DNA from: Setaria digitata
Lineage: Eukaryota; Nematoda; Chromadorea; Rhabditida; Setariidae
Direction: 5' to 3'
Assembly (NCBI GenBank): GCA_003640385.1
Contig: RCAB01000091.1
Location: forward strand, 62,001 to 126,000
DNA: 64,000 bases
Positions 11,001 to 26,000 of this stretch are shown here, in pieces (within the stretch, counting starts at the first letter, position 1; each line of letters starts with the position of its first letter). The position numbers and the translations under genes were made by a program. The notes under the pieces are model-generated. The model did not search any database, was not told the origin of the DNA, and saw only the letters and a list, made by a program, of their open reading frames with translations.

Positions 11001-14000
11001 CGCAGGAAATAGTTGCGAAGTGAGCAATTTATATCTGGAAACAGTCACACTCATTTTTGCTTAGGTTTTCACTATCACGCTTATCATTCTTATTATTCTT
11101 CTGTTTAGCGTTGTACACCAGGATATCGGAGAGTGAACAACCAGTTATTCGGTGGTAGTTGCGAGAAATGTAACTGTGAAGGACATACATTTGAATGTGA
11201 TCCCTTCACTGGTGACTGCATCAGGTGTGAAGTAAGTAATATTGTATTTAATTACATGCAGACACAAAATCTATCAATTTTATCTCTTGACAACATTTAT
11301 TGGAAAGTTTGGCATAGTTTATCACGTAAATTATGCATTGAAAGTTTATTCAATTATAAGAGGATTTTTAGGACTGTATTTGTTCATATTACTTAAAGAA
11401 AACAAGGACAGAACTGTTTTGGCTGCCTGTTTTTTAATTATAATTTCACTTCACTTTTAATTATTAATTTCTATTACTACAGCACAATACCACTGGTCGT
11501 CGGTGTCACCAGTGTTTGCCGGGGCACTACGGAAATCCATCCCTAGGTGGCGAACTTGGTCAGTGTCGTCCATGCGCTTGTCCAACTATCGAGAACAGTC
11601 ATTCCTCACAGTGTACTCTAACCCAACTTGTTGTTGGAGGTGCGGCAGCTTACGGTGAAGACGCGTACGTCTGTACGGCGTGTCAACTTGGCTATGATGG
11701 CAATAAATGTGAAATGTGAACTTTTGATAATTTCTCTTGACAAGTGAGGTTGACTCCATCACATTCTTCAAAAGCTGCAACTAATAAAACTGGACTTTTT
11801 CAGTCCTCTGACGTAAATAAAAACAAAAAAATAAATGAAACTTTTTTGCAGTTGTGCCGATGGTTTCTTCGGGAATCCGTTAGAGAAGAATGGTACTTGT
11901 GAGATTTGTGACTGTAATGGCAACATCGACCCAATGGCTATTGGAAACTGTGATCGAGAAACAGGGAAATGCTTGAAATGCATCTATAATACGGCTGGCG
12001 ATCACTGTGAAGAATGCAAGGAGAATCATTGGGGTAATCCGAAGGACAAGTCTTGTCGACCTTGCGGGTGTCATCCCAGAGGCGCTCGTTCCGCTACATG
12101 TGACAAATCAACTGGCGCCTGTGATTGCCACGATAATTACGTCGGTGTGCAGTGTAATCGATGCAAGGTTAGTAGGAAGAGATTATAGGCGCATCTAGAC
12201 TTTTCATTTGCTTAGAGGGAACTAAGATTCGGCGTTTTCTTCTTTTTGCAGGATGGGCACGGTGACACTGAAAACATGTGTCCAGCTTGTAACTGCAACA
12301 TCACTGGCTCCTTCAGCGGCGAGTGCGATGAAGTATCTGGCCAAGTTCGTTTTTTCACAATCCACTTCACAATTAAAACGATATGATTTCTTGTGGTATC
12401 AGAAATCATTATGAAATCCAGTGCAAATGCTTTGCATGATGAGGGACTTTCACCTGTCTAACAAAATCCATTTCAACAATAACTCAATTAGGGGAACGTC
12501 TCAAAACTGGCATCGAAAACCTCTTCGAAAAATTTCACTTATACTATTATTTGAAACATAGTCATAAAATTTCTAAAGAATGCCACTGAGCGAGGAAAAG
12601 TTAGAGCTATATTTCTTCCAGATTAAACGAATCTGCACAATCGTGCAAGGAAAACTTTTTCAGTGCGCTTGCAAGACAGGAGTGTTTGGGAAGCAATGTG
12701 ACATGTGCAGAGCAAGTTATTTCAATTTCTCCGAGAACGGTTGTCAGTTTTGTCACTGCAATGCTTTCGGTGCAGTGGATGATGGTCGATGTAATAATAT
12801 CACTGGGAAGTGTGAATGTCGAGAAAATGTAGATGGCAATATGTGCGAGAAATGTGCCGATGGTTATTTTAATATAACTAGTGGGCAGGGATGTCAGGTT
12901 GGTGATACTGTTTCTGTTTTTTTTTTTCAAACTTTTTAAATTTACCCGAGTTTTCCAGTTTTTATGCTCACTTTATGTCACTGTCGATATACCTTAATAA
13001 AAATTATCAGGTATGTGACTGCGATCCATTAGGCTCAGAAGGTATTCAATGTGACACCCATACTGGCCAGTGCATTTGCAAATTTGGAGTCACTGGATTA
13101 AAGTGTGACAAATGCGCACCGAATCATTTTGGTTTGGATTCGAATGGGTGCAAAGGTTGTCTAATTATTTTTCTTTTTTAATTGGCTCCAAGTTTAAATA
13201 ATTCAAAGTTCAAATGATTGTAGCAGCCACAACACTTTTATCGTTTTTTCCAGAATGTCGTGTATGTCCAGCGCCCGGTCACATTTGCGATTCGGTAACT
13301 GGAGATTGTGTCTGTCCACCTAACACACGTGGGGAAATGTGTGAGAAATGTACCAATAATGCTTGGAATTATGATCCTTTGAACGGTTGTACACTATGTG
13401 ATTGTTCCGGCATCGGAGCTGATGGACCGAATTGTAATTCTGAAACTGGGCAGGTAAACAGTTATTGAGCGATGCATCAAATGTATAAGTGAAAATATTG
13501 CTAAACCATTAGTACTCATTTTCAGTGCCGTTGTCGGGTAGGTTTTGTTGGCCTAAAATGTGATCGCTGCACTCATGGACATTTCAATTTTCCCCAATGC
13601 AAACCCTGTAACTGTGATATGTCAGGAACTGATCCAGCAACTTGTAAAGATGGTGGTTGTCTTTGTGATGAGCAAGGCCAATGCACCTGCAAGGTACAAC
13701 CACTTTGTATACTCGTTCAGTTCTTCAGAATTCCTGCCGACGTTTACACTGCCGTAGGTGATGAACCGACATTGCAGTATGCGATGCTGATTATCTGTCA
13801 TTTTTTTCAGAAGAACGTAGTAGGATTGAAATGTGATGGTTGTGATGCATATAGCTTTAGCTTGGAAAAAAACAATGCATTGGGATGCACTGATTGTTTC
13901 TGCTTCAATCGTACTAATTTTTGTGTGCAAAGTAGTTTCGTGTGGCAGCAAATTTATGCACCAGATCGACAGGTAATAAATATCTTTGACTATAAATTAT

Positions 14001-17000
14001 TTCACTTATCACTTCTGTTGCACCGTATCAATTCCTTGCAATCAATTATATTTTTATAATATGATTTCCAATGTTTCTATCTGATGAGATAAATTCATCA
14101 CTCCAAAATTTTTTTTACTAAATTTCTTGAAATAAAAAGTGCGGCAAGAAACCTAACTTCTCTCCAATTTAGGTAATATTCTCAGAACCATGGGAATATT
14201 ATACACGTAAGCATAATTTAAATGTGCTGAAAGAGTATCCATTAATATACAACAGTTATCCGACAGATATCACACCTCTCTACTGGTATGTTTAGATAAT
14301 ATCAGTATGTTTGTGAAAATTGATTGTACACACATAAAATAAAATGGTCTGTTGCAAAAGCATCTCATGAATCTGGAAATCCCGAGCGTTATTGAAAAAT
14401 TTTCGAATAAATTCACTGTTTTCGAAATGACTTTTTTGAATAAAATGAAAAGTGTAAGGGAGTAAGATCTATTATTTTCTGGAGGATAACAAGTATGTAA
14501 ATGCGATAGACAAATTTTAGGCCTCTTCCATCCAGCTTTCTTGGTGATCGAACAGCATCCTATAATGGGTTCCTTCGTTTCACAATCAAAAATGATGATA
14601 ATTATCGCGGTATCGCTAATTTGATACCTGATTCACAACATTTCCGTCTCTTCCCACAAGTTATCTTGGTAAAATTTGCTTTTGATTCTTGCTTCCATGT
14701 AAAAAGAACGAAAAAAAAAGAAATATGAATTATTTAGTTAAATTTGGCTTAAAATTTAAGTCATCCATGTGTATTTTATTTGGTATTAAAACTTCTCCAG
14801 TTATCAGGTTGGCAATCATCGGATCATTCTGGAGCATACACCTGAAGAAGTAAAAGAACTGGGACGTTACAAAATTCGAATTCATGAAAATCAGTGGCGT
14901 TCGCGATTGAGTCCCGACGTGCCAGTAACACGGAAGCAACTGATGATCGCCTTACAAAATGTACAGGCCATCTACATCAGAGCTACATACAGTTACCCAT
15001 CCACGTAATTTTTCAAATCATTCCATCTTATATTGGACAGCAAGAAACTGTAGAATGACTTTGACAGTTTGTCAGCTTGTTAGCAATAGAAATTAGCAAA
15101 TGAAGAAGTGTTTTCCAGAGGCGATACAGCTTCTATCCACGAAATCAGCATCGATGTCGCAGTTTGGGAAAATACTACCGATGCTGCAAATTCAGTGGCG
15201 ATTGGTGTTGAGCAATGTGAATGTCCGCAGGGTTACGCCGGTAATTCATGCCAGGATCCAGCCGAAGGTTACTGCCGGAAAAGACAACCTGAATTCTTGA
15301 ACAGCCCGGATGATTTGGCATTGGTGGGAGTACCACAACCATGTGCTTGCAATGAACACTCGGCAACATGTGAAGCAGAAACTTGTAGATGCACTGTAAG
15401 GATATGCAGCTCATTGAATTTTTTTTGTTTTGAAAATGGCTAAAACTTCAGAATCCTGCAGTCTCTTGATTCTAGAATCTGAAGTTAACCTTTACGTTGT
15501 CATCATTCCTCAGAGTTGTTATTTTAGAACTGTGAGCACAATACATACGGTGATTACTGTGAGCTATGCAAACCAGGCTATCAGGGAGATGCACTGCTTG
15601 GCGGGGTCAATGCGTGCACAAAATGTGCATGCCCGTTGCCGGACAACAGCTTCAGTGAGACTTGCCAGAAGGTGAGCCATGGCCGAGGCTACATATGCGA
15701 CGCTTGCAAGCCTGGCTACACTGGGCTCTACTGCGAGAGCTGTCTTACTGGCTACTATGGCAATCCGAACATGGTTGGCGGTACGTGTGAGGAATGTGCA
15801 TGCCATCAGCATGGCTCAGTCCACGAAATTTGCGACCAGGCAAGTTCTTTTCACAAATAGAACCTGAGACTACTCATGCCAGACCTTGTAGTTCGTTAGC
15901 TATGTATACTAAATTCAGGCCACAGGGCAGTGTGAGTGTCGGCCAGGCTTATCCGGTCGTGACTGTTCCGTATGCAAGGCCCGACATGCATTCATCAACG
16001 GTGTCTGCACCTCATGCGATCAGGGATGTACTCATGGTCTGATGAAGGAAATGGATGATCTGGAAGAAGCAATGAGAGGGCAAAATTTCACTAATCTAAA
16101 ACCGATACCATGGAAGCGTGTTGCTCGAATAAGTAATACAACGAAAAGTATGCTTTTTTCAATATTGTCCATTTTGATGGTTGCTTTCCAGGGCTAAAAC
16201 TAGCAATAGTTAATGGCATTAGCCCGAAATCTGAGTAGACAATGCTTCAAGTGAAATATCAAGTCATTATAATACTTTGAACGAAATATACAAACCAAGT
16301 AATTATTTATTCTAGATTTACGATTAGTTTTGGATTCAGTACATTTGGGAAGTACCACTGATAAGGATCCATCGGAAGCAGATTTTGGTGTAGATGGTAA
16401 TTTTTTCGATGAAGTTAACGGATTGATGGAACAGGCGAAATTTTTGTTAGAACGAACTAACAAATCAAAAAATACCCTGCAAAGGAGCACAATCAGAACT
16501 GAGGAAATGTCTAAGAGAGTCCAAGGACAGGATAGAATTCTTCGTAATGTCGTCAATCAATTACGAAATTACATAGAATATGGATTTGGGAAGCAGGACA
16601 ACTCACAAATCAGTATTTGGATCCAAGACGCACGTACTTACGTGAACGCTATGAAAGAAAAAGAAATCTACATCGAGAAACGTTATAATCGCGGAAATAC
16701 TGATTTCGAGTTAGTCTATTTAAATATTTTTAAATTTTAGTTTACTTTAACGAATTGACTGGATCATTTTGCAGAAATGAACTATATTAGTTTAAAATAT
16801 AATTATTTATCATAGGAAGAAATTATAAATTTGAGGTCATGCAAATAGTTGAAATAGTTCCAATGATGTAACAAAAGATTTTCCTTGGGACAAGCTTCAA
16901 CAGCCTGTTTTTAGAAAATCGGAAAATCTAATGAAACTGATAACATCACGGATGTTAAACGATACTTCATTCGTTGAATTGCGGGAACAACTGGACATGT

Positions 17001-20000
17001 TCGGACAGTGGCTGAATGACTATCGAGATACAATCTGGGATAATGCCCGTCAGAATACCGTATCTGCTGATAAAATAGCAACTATTGTGTCGAAACGTGT
17101 GGATCGATTTAATGCCGTGAAAGCAAACATTACTGAGCTGCTGGCGAAAGCAACAGATGAATTAGGGGAAGCGGAAAACAAAGTTGCGGTGGCTAAAACA
17201 GAAAAAATCTTGAATATATTTGATGATTTCAAGGTATTTGATATAATATTTGAAATCAAGAAATCTATTAAAAGAAAAAGCATGCACTTACAATTAAATA
17301 GGATTAGAAGAGCGTTCCGTTGGAATTTCTCGCCAACATGTAAATTACAACAAATGTTTGCCAAATACAAATGTAATGATTTCGTTAGTAATTTCGATTT
17401 CTTCCTCTATCATAGTGCAGGCAGTTTTTATTTGCAGCATGTCAATGAAACGCTTTTACCAGAAGTAGATGGAATGACAAAAAAATGCCGCGATGAAGCT
17501 GACAAATATGGACAACTTTTGGATGAATATAGCCAAGAGTATGTGGAGAAAAGTGAACGTCACGCAGAAAAGCTGGAACAGGAAGCTCAAAAACTGAGAA
17601 AGTAAGGGATGGCAAACTTGTGAAAGATTTCATTCCGTGCAAAGCAATAAATTTAACTCCTTTCTCAACACCTTTTCGGATTGCTTTTCTCTTAATTTTT
17701 TTTCATTGCTTTTTTCTGCATCTTTCCTGCAAAGTTACATTACTTCAGTTCTTTTGCGGATACGAAAAATGCCGCAGCAGATCCTCTTCGAGCATCCAAT
17801 GCTTACAAAGAAATTTTGAAAGCTTTACGGAATGCTAGTAATGCGGCAGAGGGAGCGAAGAAAGCAGCGGAATTTGCATATAGGGATGCGGATTCTAAGT
17901 CTGAGACTTCAATGGTTAATATGGCATTGCAAGCCAAGAACCACAGCATTGCTATTAAGCTGCAAGCCGATCAACTTAGCGTTAGAGATCTGGAAAATGA
18001 GCGTTTGACAACTGTCGTGACAGCAAGCCAACTGAATGAAACATTACAGAGTGAAATGAAACGGAAGCTAATGATAAGTAAGTATGAACTGTTAGTAGTA
18101 AGAAGTGATATCACTGCTCTCTTCTGTTGATCATGAAATTGTGCTAGGTATCATATATCATGAGGTCGGAGACAGCATTAGTTTGTTCCAGTTGTCGCCC
18201 ATAAGTCTTTTTTTTCCGATCTCCACCAGCAGTTATGCATAAGTCCTTGTTTTTCGAATTACTCTTGATCTTGAGTTATATACGAATTCTAGCTTTTAAA
18301 ATAATTTGTGATTCAGGTGAACAGTATCAGTCATTTGATGACCAGCACGATCGTATGACGGGATTGATCAGTGTAGCTGATGATGCGGAAAAACGGGCTA
18401 AAAATGTTCATCAGAAAATGCGGGAAATATCTATTGAAATTGACACTATGCACGATGCTGTTTCGAAACTGAAAGGTTTTGCTGGCGAGGGTATTCGGAA
18501 TATTACTGATGACGGTAAATTATGCTCGGCAAATGAACTGTTTCATTATTATTGACGCTTTTAATCGCAAAAACTGTAAATGAAATGAGTGATGTCTGAA
18601 GTCACAAAACAGTAGCATCTTTTTTTTTTCAATTCTTGTTCAGTAAATCTCTTGCAGCTGTTACTGCTAATTAACTACTAGCTTAGTGTGAAAATTATTA
18701 GTAATAACATACAAAGTTCTTTAGTACGCGAGGCTAATCGAGGAGCACAAGAAGCAATGAAAAGGGTTTCTGAAGTGAAAGAGCAAACAGATGAGGATTC
18801 AAAAAGAATCAGTGTTTTGGGAGAACAAATTAAATTATTGCAAGAAAAAATCAAAGAAGCACGAGAGAAGGCATCACGTGTGAGTAAAAAAATTTGTTCC
18901 CAACACATTTCACATCTTCTTAACTCCTGCTTCTCATCGAATTAATAGAGATAGATGACTCCGAAATCCACTAGTTTCAGTTTATCAATGCTCGTGTTAC
19001 GTCTTCATCCTGAATCCATTTTGTTTTATCATGTTCTTAAAAGTTAACGAAGATGAAAGAGGAAACTGGGAATCCAAAGAATTCGGTAGTGTGATGGTTA
19101 CAGATTCGAATATCGTTGAAATCTGATGAAAAAGGCAGTTGTCACCGTGCCTTTATCTCGCCCGCTCATCTGGCTCCAACAAACTCGTTCACCATCAAGT
19201 ACCGTCCTCTACGGAATGTCCCAGATTCATTACTGTTCGTGACGAAGACGAAAGCTAAGCGTACTCAGCAATCCGAATATATCGCAATGGAATTAAGAGA
19301 TCGACGAATCGTTGTACAGTGGGATATCGGTTCTGGTACCCGCATGGTCACCAATACTCACACAATCAACTATATTGCTCCAAGTGATCGAACTACTTGG
19401 TACCACATAGTGTTGGAAAGGTAGCTCGCTCCTTCTGAAAGTGGTAAAAGTGAATGTATAGTTTGGGATGACTGAGTCCCTCTCATTTCCGCTTAGAGAT
19501 AGATAAGGGACGACAGTAGAAGTCATTTTTTGTACGTTTTGCTTTTTACCAACTTTTTTTTCAGATTTGGCAATTCAGCTGTACTCACTGTAGCACTCCA
19601 TCACACAGTAAGTGGTGAGGGTGAACGGACGGTTGGTGAACCAACTACCGTCTCAGTGGGTCAGCCGGATGAGGCTGACAGCGTCATTTTCAATACGGTC
19701 CACGGTGAAACACTAATTCAGTTTGGTGTAGAGGCAAAACTTTCAGAAGATCTGGGTCTAGCCACTAATAAGTTTCTGGGTACTATTGGTGAATTTACTG
19801 TTGATGGTGAAACCTTACCACTTTGGGCATTTGCAGAAAGTAGTAAGACTTGCGAAGGAGACTTCGCTTCACCTGAAACTCAAGCTACCGGTTACTTTTT
19901 CCGGCAAGTTTTCCATTCATAAATTCGTTTTATCTCTGTACAAAATTATTAAATTACGTACATAAATGATTGAATCCTGAACATAAAGAAATAATAATTG

Positions 20001-23000
20001 ATTTACTGCTCATGAAATGTACTTCTAATCGATCAATCTTCTAGTGATGGTTTTGCACAAATTCATCTTCCTTCGTCAGAACGGCCAAGTGGGGCACAAA
20101 TAACAGTTATATTATCTGCTTATTCACCAAACGGTCTTTTATATTTCCGTGGCAATCAAGCAACCGGTGACTTCATCTCTTTGGAACTTCGAGATAGCCA
20201 CGTGCTTTTTAGGGTATCTCATTTGTATGAATTTAACATTTCTACGCAGTCCGTCAATCTTAGTCGTAAGGGTCACTTCCATCGCCTTTTTACTAACTGA
20301 GTTCTTTTCCCTTTAAGAGATCCGAAAAATGAGCTGAACAGATGGGAACACAGCTCTAAAATAAGGACATGATCTTCACATAATTTCTTTGTATACTTCA
20401 ATTCGATGCTTATGAAACTCATGAATCACATTCAGATTAACCTTGGTGGCGATTCATATGCAGTTGTCAAATCAAAGAAATCATCTTATGCCGATGGACG
20501 CTCACATACTATTCGCGTCATTAGGAATTATGAGAAAGTACATTTGCAGGTTTGTCTTAATTTCTGCTATCGGAAAAAACTTAAGAAGTTAGTTTCTAAA
20601 TTAAATTTTAACGAAATATCACTGGAAAAGAGTTCTTATCCAGTGTAGTTCTTACGACAATATCTCATTTCAGGTTGATAATGAAAACGATCGTAATTCT
20701 GCAACAATAACTGGTCAAAATGCAAGGCTTAATATTAATGGTGACGATCATTTTGTAGGTGGTGTTCCGCCAGGCTTTAACACTACTGCTTTCTTACATT
20801 TTGACATCCAGTGGAATGGATTTTTTGGCTGTATTCAATCAGTCCGACCCTCTCAAGTGAGTGATAATTCTCTGTGGATAACTTTTAATCAGTTTATCAC
20901 TATTGGGCTCTAACATGTTGATGTTTAGTGGCCTAGTTTAAAAGTACTGCAGTGCTAGCTGAGTGTTATGCAAGAAATTCAATAATAATTTCAAAATCTA
21001 TCACGAATTGTTTGAATTCAAAATTTCAGCTACATATTTTCTTGTTCCAGTTAATAACATTTCCATGTATCCTACTACGGTTTTATAAATCTTCAAAGAT
21101 ATTCTAATCCTATTCTCCACAATCAACACTGCCAGGTCGCAGAGTTGGATCTCGATAATCCAATACGCTCGCAACGTAAGTTACGCGGATGTGCGTTCAA
21201 GAATGGTGAAAAGTTGGAACCAACTGATAGAGTTGTTGGCTTTAGTCGCCCGGGTTATTTGGTCATTCAAGGAATTCAACTCACTAATAATTCCACGTAT
21301 GTTTGTCAACTTTAGCAAACTTGGTTCTTACAATTTTTCTCAGTCCAAATCTATAAAATAGTTAAAGGCAAGAACTGAAGACTATAACCGAACTGGATGG
21401 ACTACTATTTGTGAATTATATAACATGGAAATCGTATTTGCTAATTCCTTCCTGAATCTTCAGATTCGCATTCGCATTCCGGACGAAGACTGCAAATGCA
21501 ACATTGTTGTTTCAGTCTAGTGAGTTGGAAACTCTCAGGAAACGTCGAAAAATTAGAGATTCTCTTGGAACCGTTGGTTTTTTCTTTTATTTTTGTTGAT
21601 CATTTCCATGTTTTTTTTTATGGTTTACTTAATTTTATCGATATTTTGTGAAGGCTACTGAAATATTAGTTATAATCCAAAAAAAAAAAAAATGATTGCG
21701 CCGACTCAGAAATGCTGTTAATCAGGGATATCTGGCATTTTATCTGTACCGCGGCTACTTGGTTGTACATCTTGGTACCGATTCATCACAAAAAAGTAAA
21801 GTGCTCACGCTAAGATCTGAGGTGTCCTACAACGATGGACAGCTTCATTCTGTCTTTTTCACTCGTTTTGATACATTGTAAGTTTTATTTTTTATTTGCT
21901 AAGAATATCTTCAAATTCTCTTTGAGAGTCAGTTCTTTAACTGTAATGCTACAATGGAAAATTTAATAAAGTGAAAGTTTTTACAGAGTTCGACTTCGAG
22001 TTGATGATCGAGAAGTAGCATCTGGTACTCTTGGCGAGCAGGATAGTATAGGGAGTATTTCATCGCAATTGTTTATTGGAGGATTCCCGGATCGTGTAAA
22101 ACCATCAGCCAATGAAATGCCAATCACTGAGCCTATGATTGGATGTGTGTCAAATATTTTCATTGATTATCGGTAAGACTGAGAGAAAAAGCAACGATCT
22201 CCATCATAAACAGGGAAGGAATCAACCGGGAAATCTGATACAGATGTTATCAATCCTCATTATCAAACGTTTCCTTCCTGTTGCTTGTGCTCCATGTTCA
22301 ATGTATGCAATATTTTAATGATTTATCGATCAACTGATAGTCCTGGTTGCCATGATACCTTATGGTTCATGCCGACTGTATGCTGAACTCATGGTCAACC
22401 ACTAGAACCGTTAGGACGATATCTCTTTATGCGTATATTTAGTCCAGTATAACGTACAGTATTGACATTTCAATTGCAGACTTGTACCAATCATACCGGA
22501 GATGCATATCGCCTTAATTGGCTCTTGTCCAGCGGAGCAGATCCTGTCATTACAAAAACCAGGTAACAAAACGTTTAAATGTTCTTTATAATTGTACGCC
22601 ACTTATCCCGTCCTTTCTTGACGAGAATTCGAAAGAGATTTCCCAAATTTTGAAAATATTACTATTGCGAAGATCTAGAAGCTTGAAAACTTGACGCAAC
22701 AAAACTTTCTTGTTACTGAGATCAGTTTTTTTTTAAATAAGATATATTGCTTTTTCATAGTTTTATGGATATTAGAATAAATTAACCTATTTAGCATATA
22801 GAGCTTTTTGCGCGCTTTTGCTGCATTCATATTAGTTAAATTTGTGAAGAATATCAGTTGATTGTTTTCCATTTTTATGTGTGCTTCGAATGAAATTATT
22901 CGGGTCTTATAACAAACGGAATAATTTCACATTCAGTAAGTCTAAGAATTAGATACGTTCTCCAATACATTGTGTTTGCATATAACTTCCTGGATATTTA

Positions 23001-26000
23001 TACAACGGTTGGCTCCACCTAACCGGAAATCATTCTTTTATACTGAATTTGTGTGTTTGTGGACTTTCTGTAGAACGAACAGCAGATGCCGAAGCATTGC
23101 AAGCAGACGAGCAAAATGCTTTCAATCGAAAAGCATCGAAACTTTCCTTGCATCTAACAGAGCCGACACTGATCACCAAAACAGAACGTCTATATGCGGA
23201 TGGTAATAATAGTGATATGATGCGCTATGATAACGATTATTTCGTTGTAAATGCAGAACGCACTGACACCTTGCACATTGTCACTCCTTCACAGTGCAGC
23301 ATTACTGCAGGGTAGGAAGGATATGAGATTGAGGAGGCATGAAAATTCACTGTAGCTGTATTAGCAAAAGAAATTTAATTGAGAAAATGCGCGAAACAAG
23401 CGCTTTTGTTAATTGCGCTCATCGCTATCAGTAGAAACTCTACGCAGAAAAAAACTTCACCAATTTCCCGCGTGGTTGCTACTCCATCTTCATCCTCTCG
23501 ACTAACTAACGTGGCCTGCACTGTTAGCAAGTCATAAACAGTTCGATACATGTAGTGAACTGCATGCTTAGACATCTGTTCAAATTCGACCTCTGCATTC
23601 TGCTTTGGCCGCAAATTTCACATTTTATGCCGTTTACTTTGTCACTCCTTCACTGTTGTAATAAAAGCTTTGGGCTCGCTTAATCAAACAAACTAAGTCT
23701 AATCTTCAATCAGACACTTATCATTTCACTGCATGAAGAGAGTTGCACGAAATATTTAAGCTAACTTCCCCAATTGCAGTATCAACCAAAGTGAATCCAA
23801 CGAATATCAACGAAGCTACCATTGAACCGGAATCAAAAACCGATCATTTCGAGGCATCTGCAGCAAAGGAAAATGATATATCTTTCACTACAGCCAGCCC
23901 TGCTAGTGAAACTTTAACTGATTCCACCGAAAAAAGAGAGGATGACGATGACGATAGTGCTGCTGATTCTGGCAATGTAACGGATTTCGGTCCTGAAAAG
24001 GCACGTATTCGCTGAACGAATATTTCAGATGCTCTTCAGAGCAGTGTTTTCTACTGCTGTGACCTTTGAAGCAGAATCGTTTATCAAATTGGTACTATCT
24101 TTCCAATTAAAGCTGTTGAAAGTTTAAAAATAAACGAAAAAATTGCAGTGTGGTTCAAATCTATTAGCCAAGACCGATGGTGAAGGTGCGGCGCGATTTG
24201 GCTTAGCGGAAGCAAGCCATTCACGGTTGAACTTCGAGGAGGATCACCTTGATGTTAATCAGTATGTGTTAGCCATCTTTTCATTGGATATCCAATGATT
24301 TTAGCGTGTTAAAATTAGCTTTCAGTGAAATGGTTACATCGCGGATGTATTGCAGAGTTATTGTGTCACGAAGTACTTTACAGGTTTAAAATTGAATTTG
24401 CATTTCGTACTGTGTTACCAAGCGGGATGTTGTGGATTTGGGCAAATTATAGCAATTACACTCGCTATTTCTTCCTAAATATAATCAATGGATTGCTCCA
24501 ACTTGAGGTATTCAATCGTTTATCTTACTGCTTTATTTGCAAGTTTTCCTCTTTCTCACTGTAGTATGTATATGGTCATTAAAGCATCACAGTTTTAGAT
24601 TCGAGGTCGTAAAGATCCAAAGATACTAACATACAAATCAAATAAACTCGATGATGGTAAATGGCATAGTGTCAGTATGTTGAAACAAGGCCAGGAAGTT
24701 CTCCTCAAGGTACCTTCGTCTTCTTTTAAAATCTATTTGACGGCAGAAAATGAATTTACACTAAATGTTGCATTTGAAATGATAATAATTAGTTGCGGGA
24801 AGAGTACCGAAAGGTTGCGTTTTCCAACTATTCGTTTTATTCCTAAATGCGAATTCAGTAAAATCAAATTATTCAAGGTGGATCGTTATCCAGCACAATA
24901 CATGAAAGATGCACCAAACCCGAAAGTGATGCGTAAACGAATGTATGTTGGTGGAATAATTTCAAGACATCGCAAACAATTCAATTTAACAGTGCCTTCC
25001 TTTTCTGGATGTGTCAGGTTCATGAAACTTTTTTTAGACTTTCTTATTCAGAAATGACGATGATTTCAAACAACACATTCAAGAAGTACTCAAGTTAAGG
25101 ACTAGCGCATTCAAGTTCCTTAAAGCTAATTTTTTCGAATTGATGATAATTGCGAAAAAATATATGAATTTAACCTCTGCATTCACTAACTGACGCTCTT
25201 AGTGGCAGTGAGTAATGAGTTTTTCATAGCAGTTAGAAAATACTGATAAGTGACATATTTCAGAAATTTCGAGGTGAATGACATTCAGCAGGATTTATTT
25301 GAAAAAAGTCGTCATGTTGTGCCATGCATCGTTGCGTCTAAGTCAGCATACGTTCACGAAGGTGGATATATGACATTTGGTACGTTACCTTCATAATGAT
25401 GAGGTGTTGCCGACACGCACCAAAGATAAAGATAGAGCAATTTTCCATCAACTAGTGTAGGCTATTATTTTTTAATTATCAGCACAACTGTAAGAGTTAC
25501 GATTTCAGGTTCATTAAAGTCCACTCGACAACGCGAAAACATTCAGATTTCGGTGCAGTTCCGTCCTGCTGTTAAAGATGGACTTATATTTGGTTTGATG
25601 ACTAGCAAGGAACCAGAAAATGCGCGAATTGTTGTGTACCTAAAGAATAGCATGGTTTCTGTTGCATCCTTTTTTTGAAACTGCAATAAAGAAATAATAG
25701 TCAACAGTGAACCCATCTATCTGTAAATCACAGGTCTCTCGTAAGAGTGCGGGTTCTAGCTATGGTTGTTATTAAGATGTTATGCATAAGTAAAAGTGAA
25801 CTGTAATTCTTCCTTCCAGCCTTTTTTGCTAATATATAGTGAGTACTGTATTTACCTCTATGATTTTCCGATGTAAAGTGACTTGAAGTATTTATTAGTT
25901 TGTAGTTCCAACAGAAGTGAATTTTTTGTTATTTCAGATGACTTTTGAACTTGTGTTTAGCAACGAACGACGTGATTTGAAGCATGTTTTTAAAAAAGAT

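Noticed and set aside
21518..21523. Strong-looking donor A|GTGAGT within laminin exon 43
   Set aside because: Its phase fits no downstream acceptor that gives an open LG3 frame; the pair 21572/21726 does.
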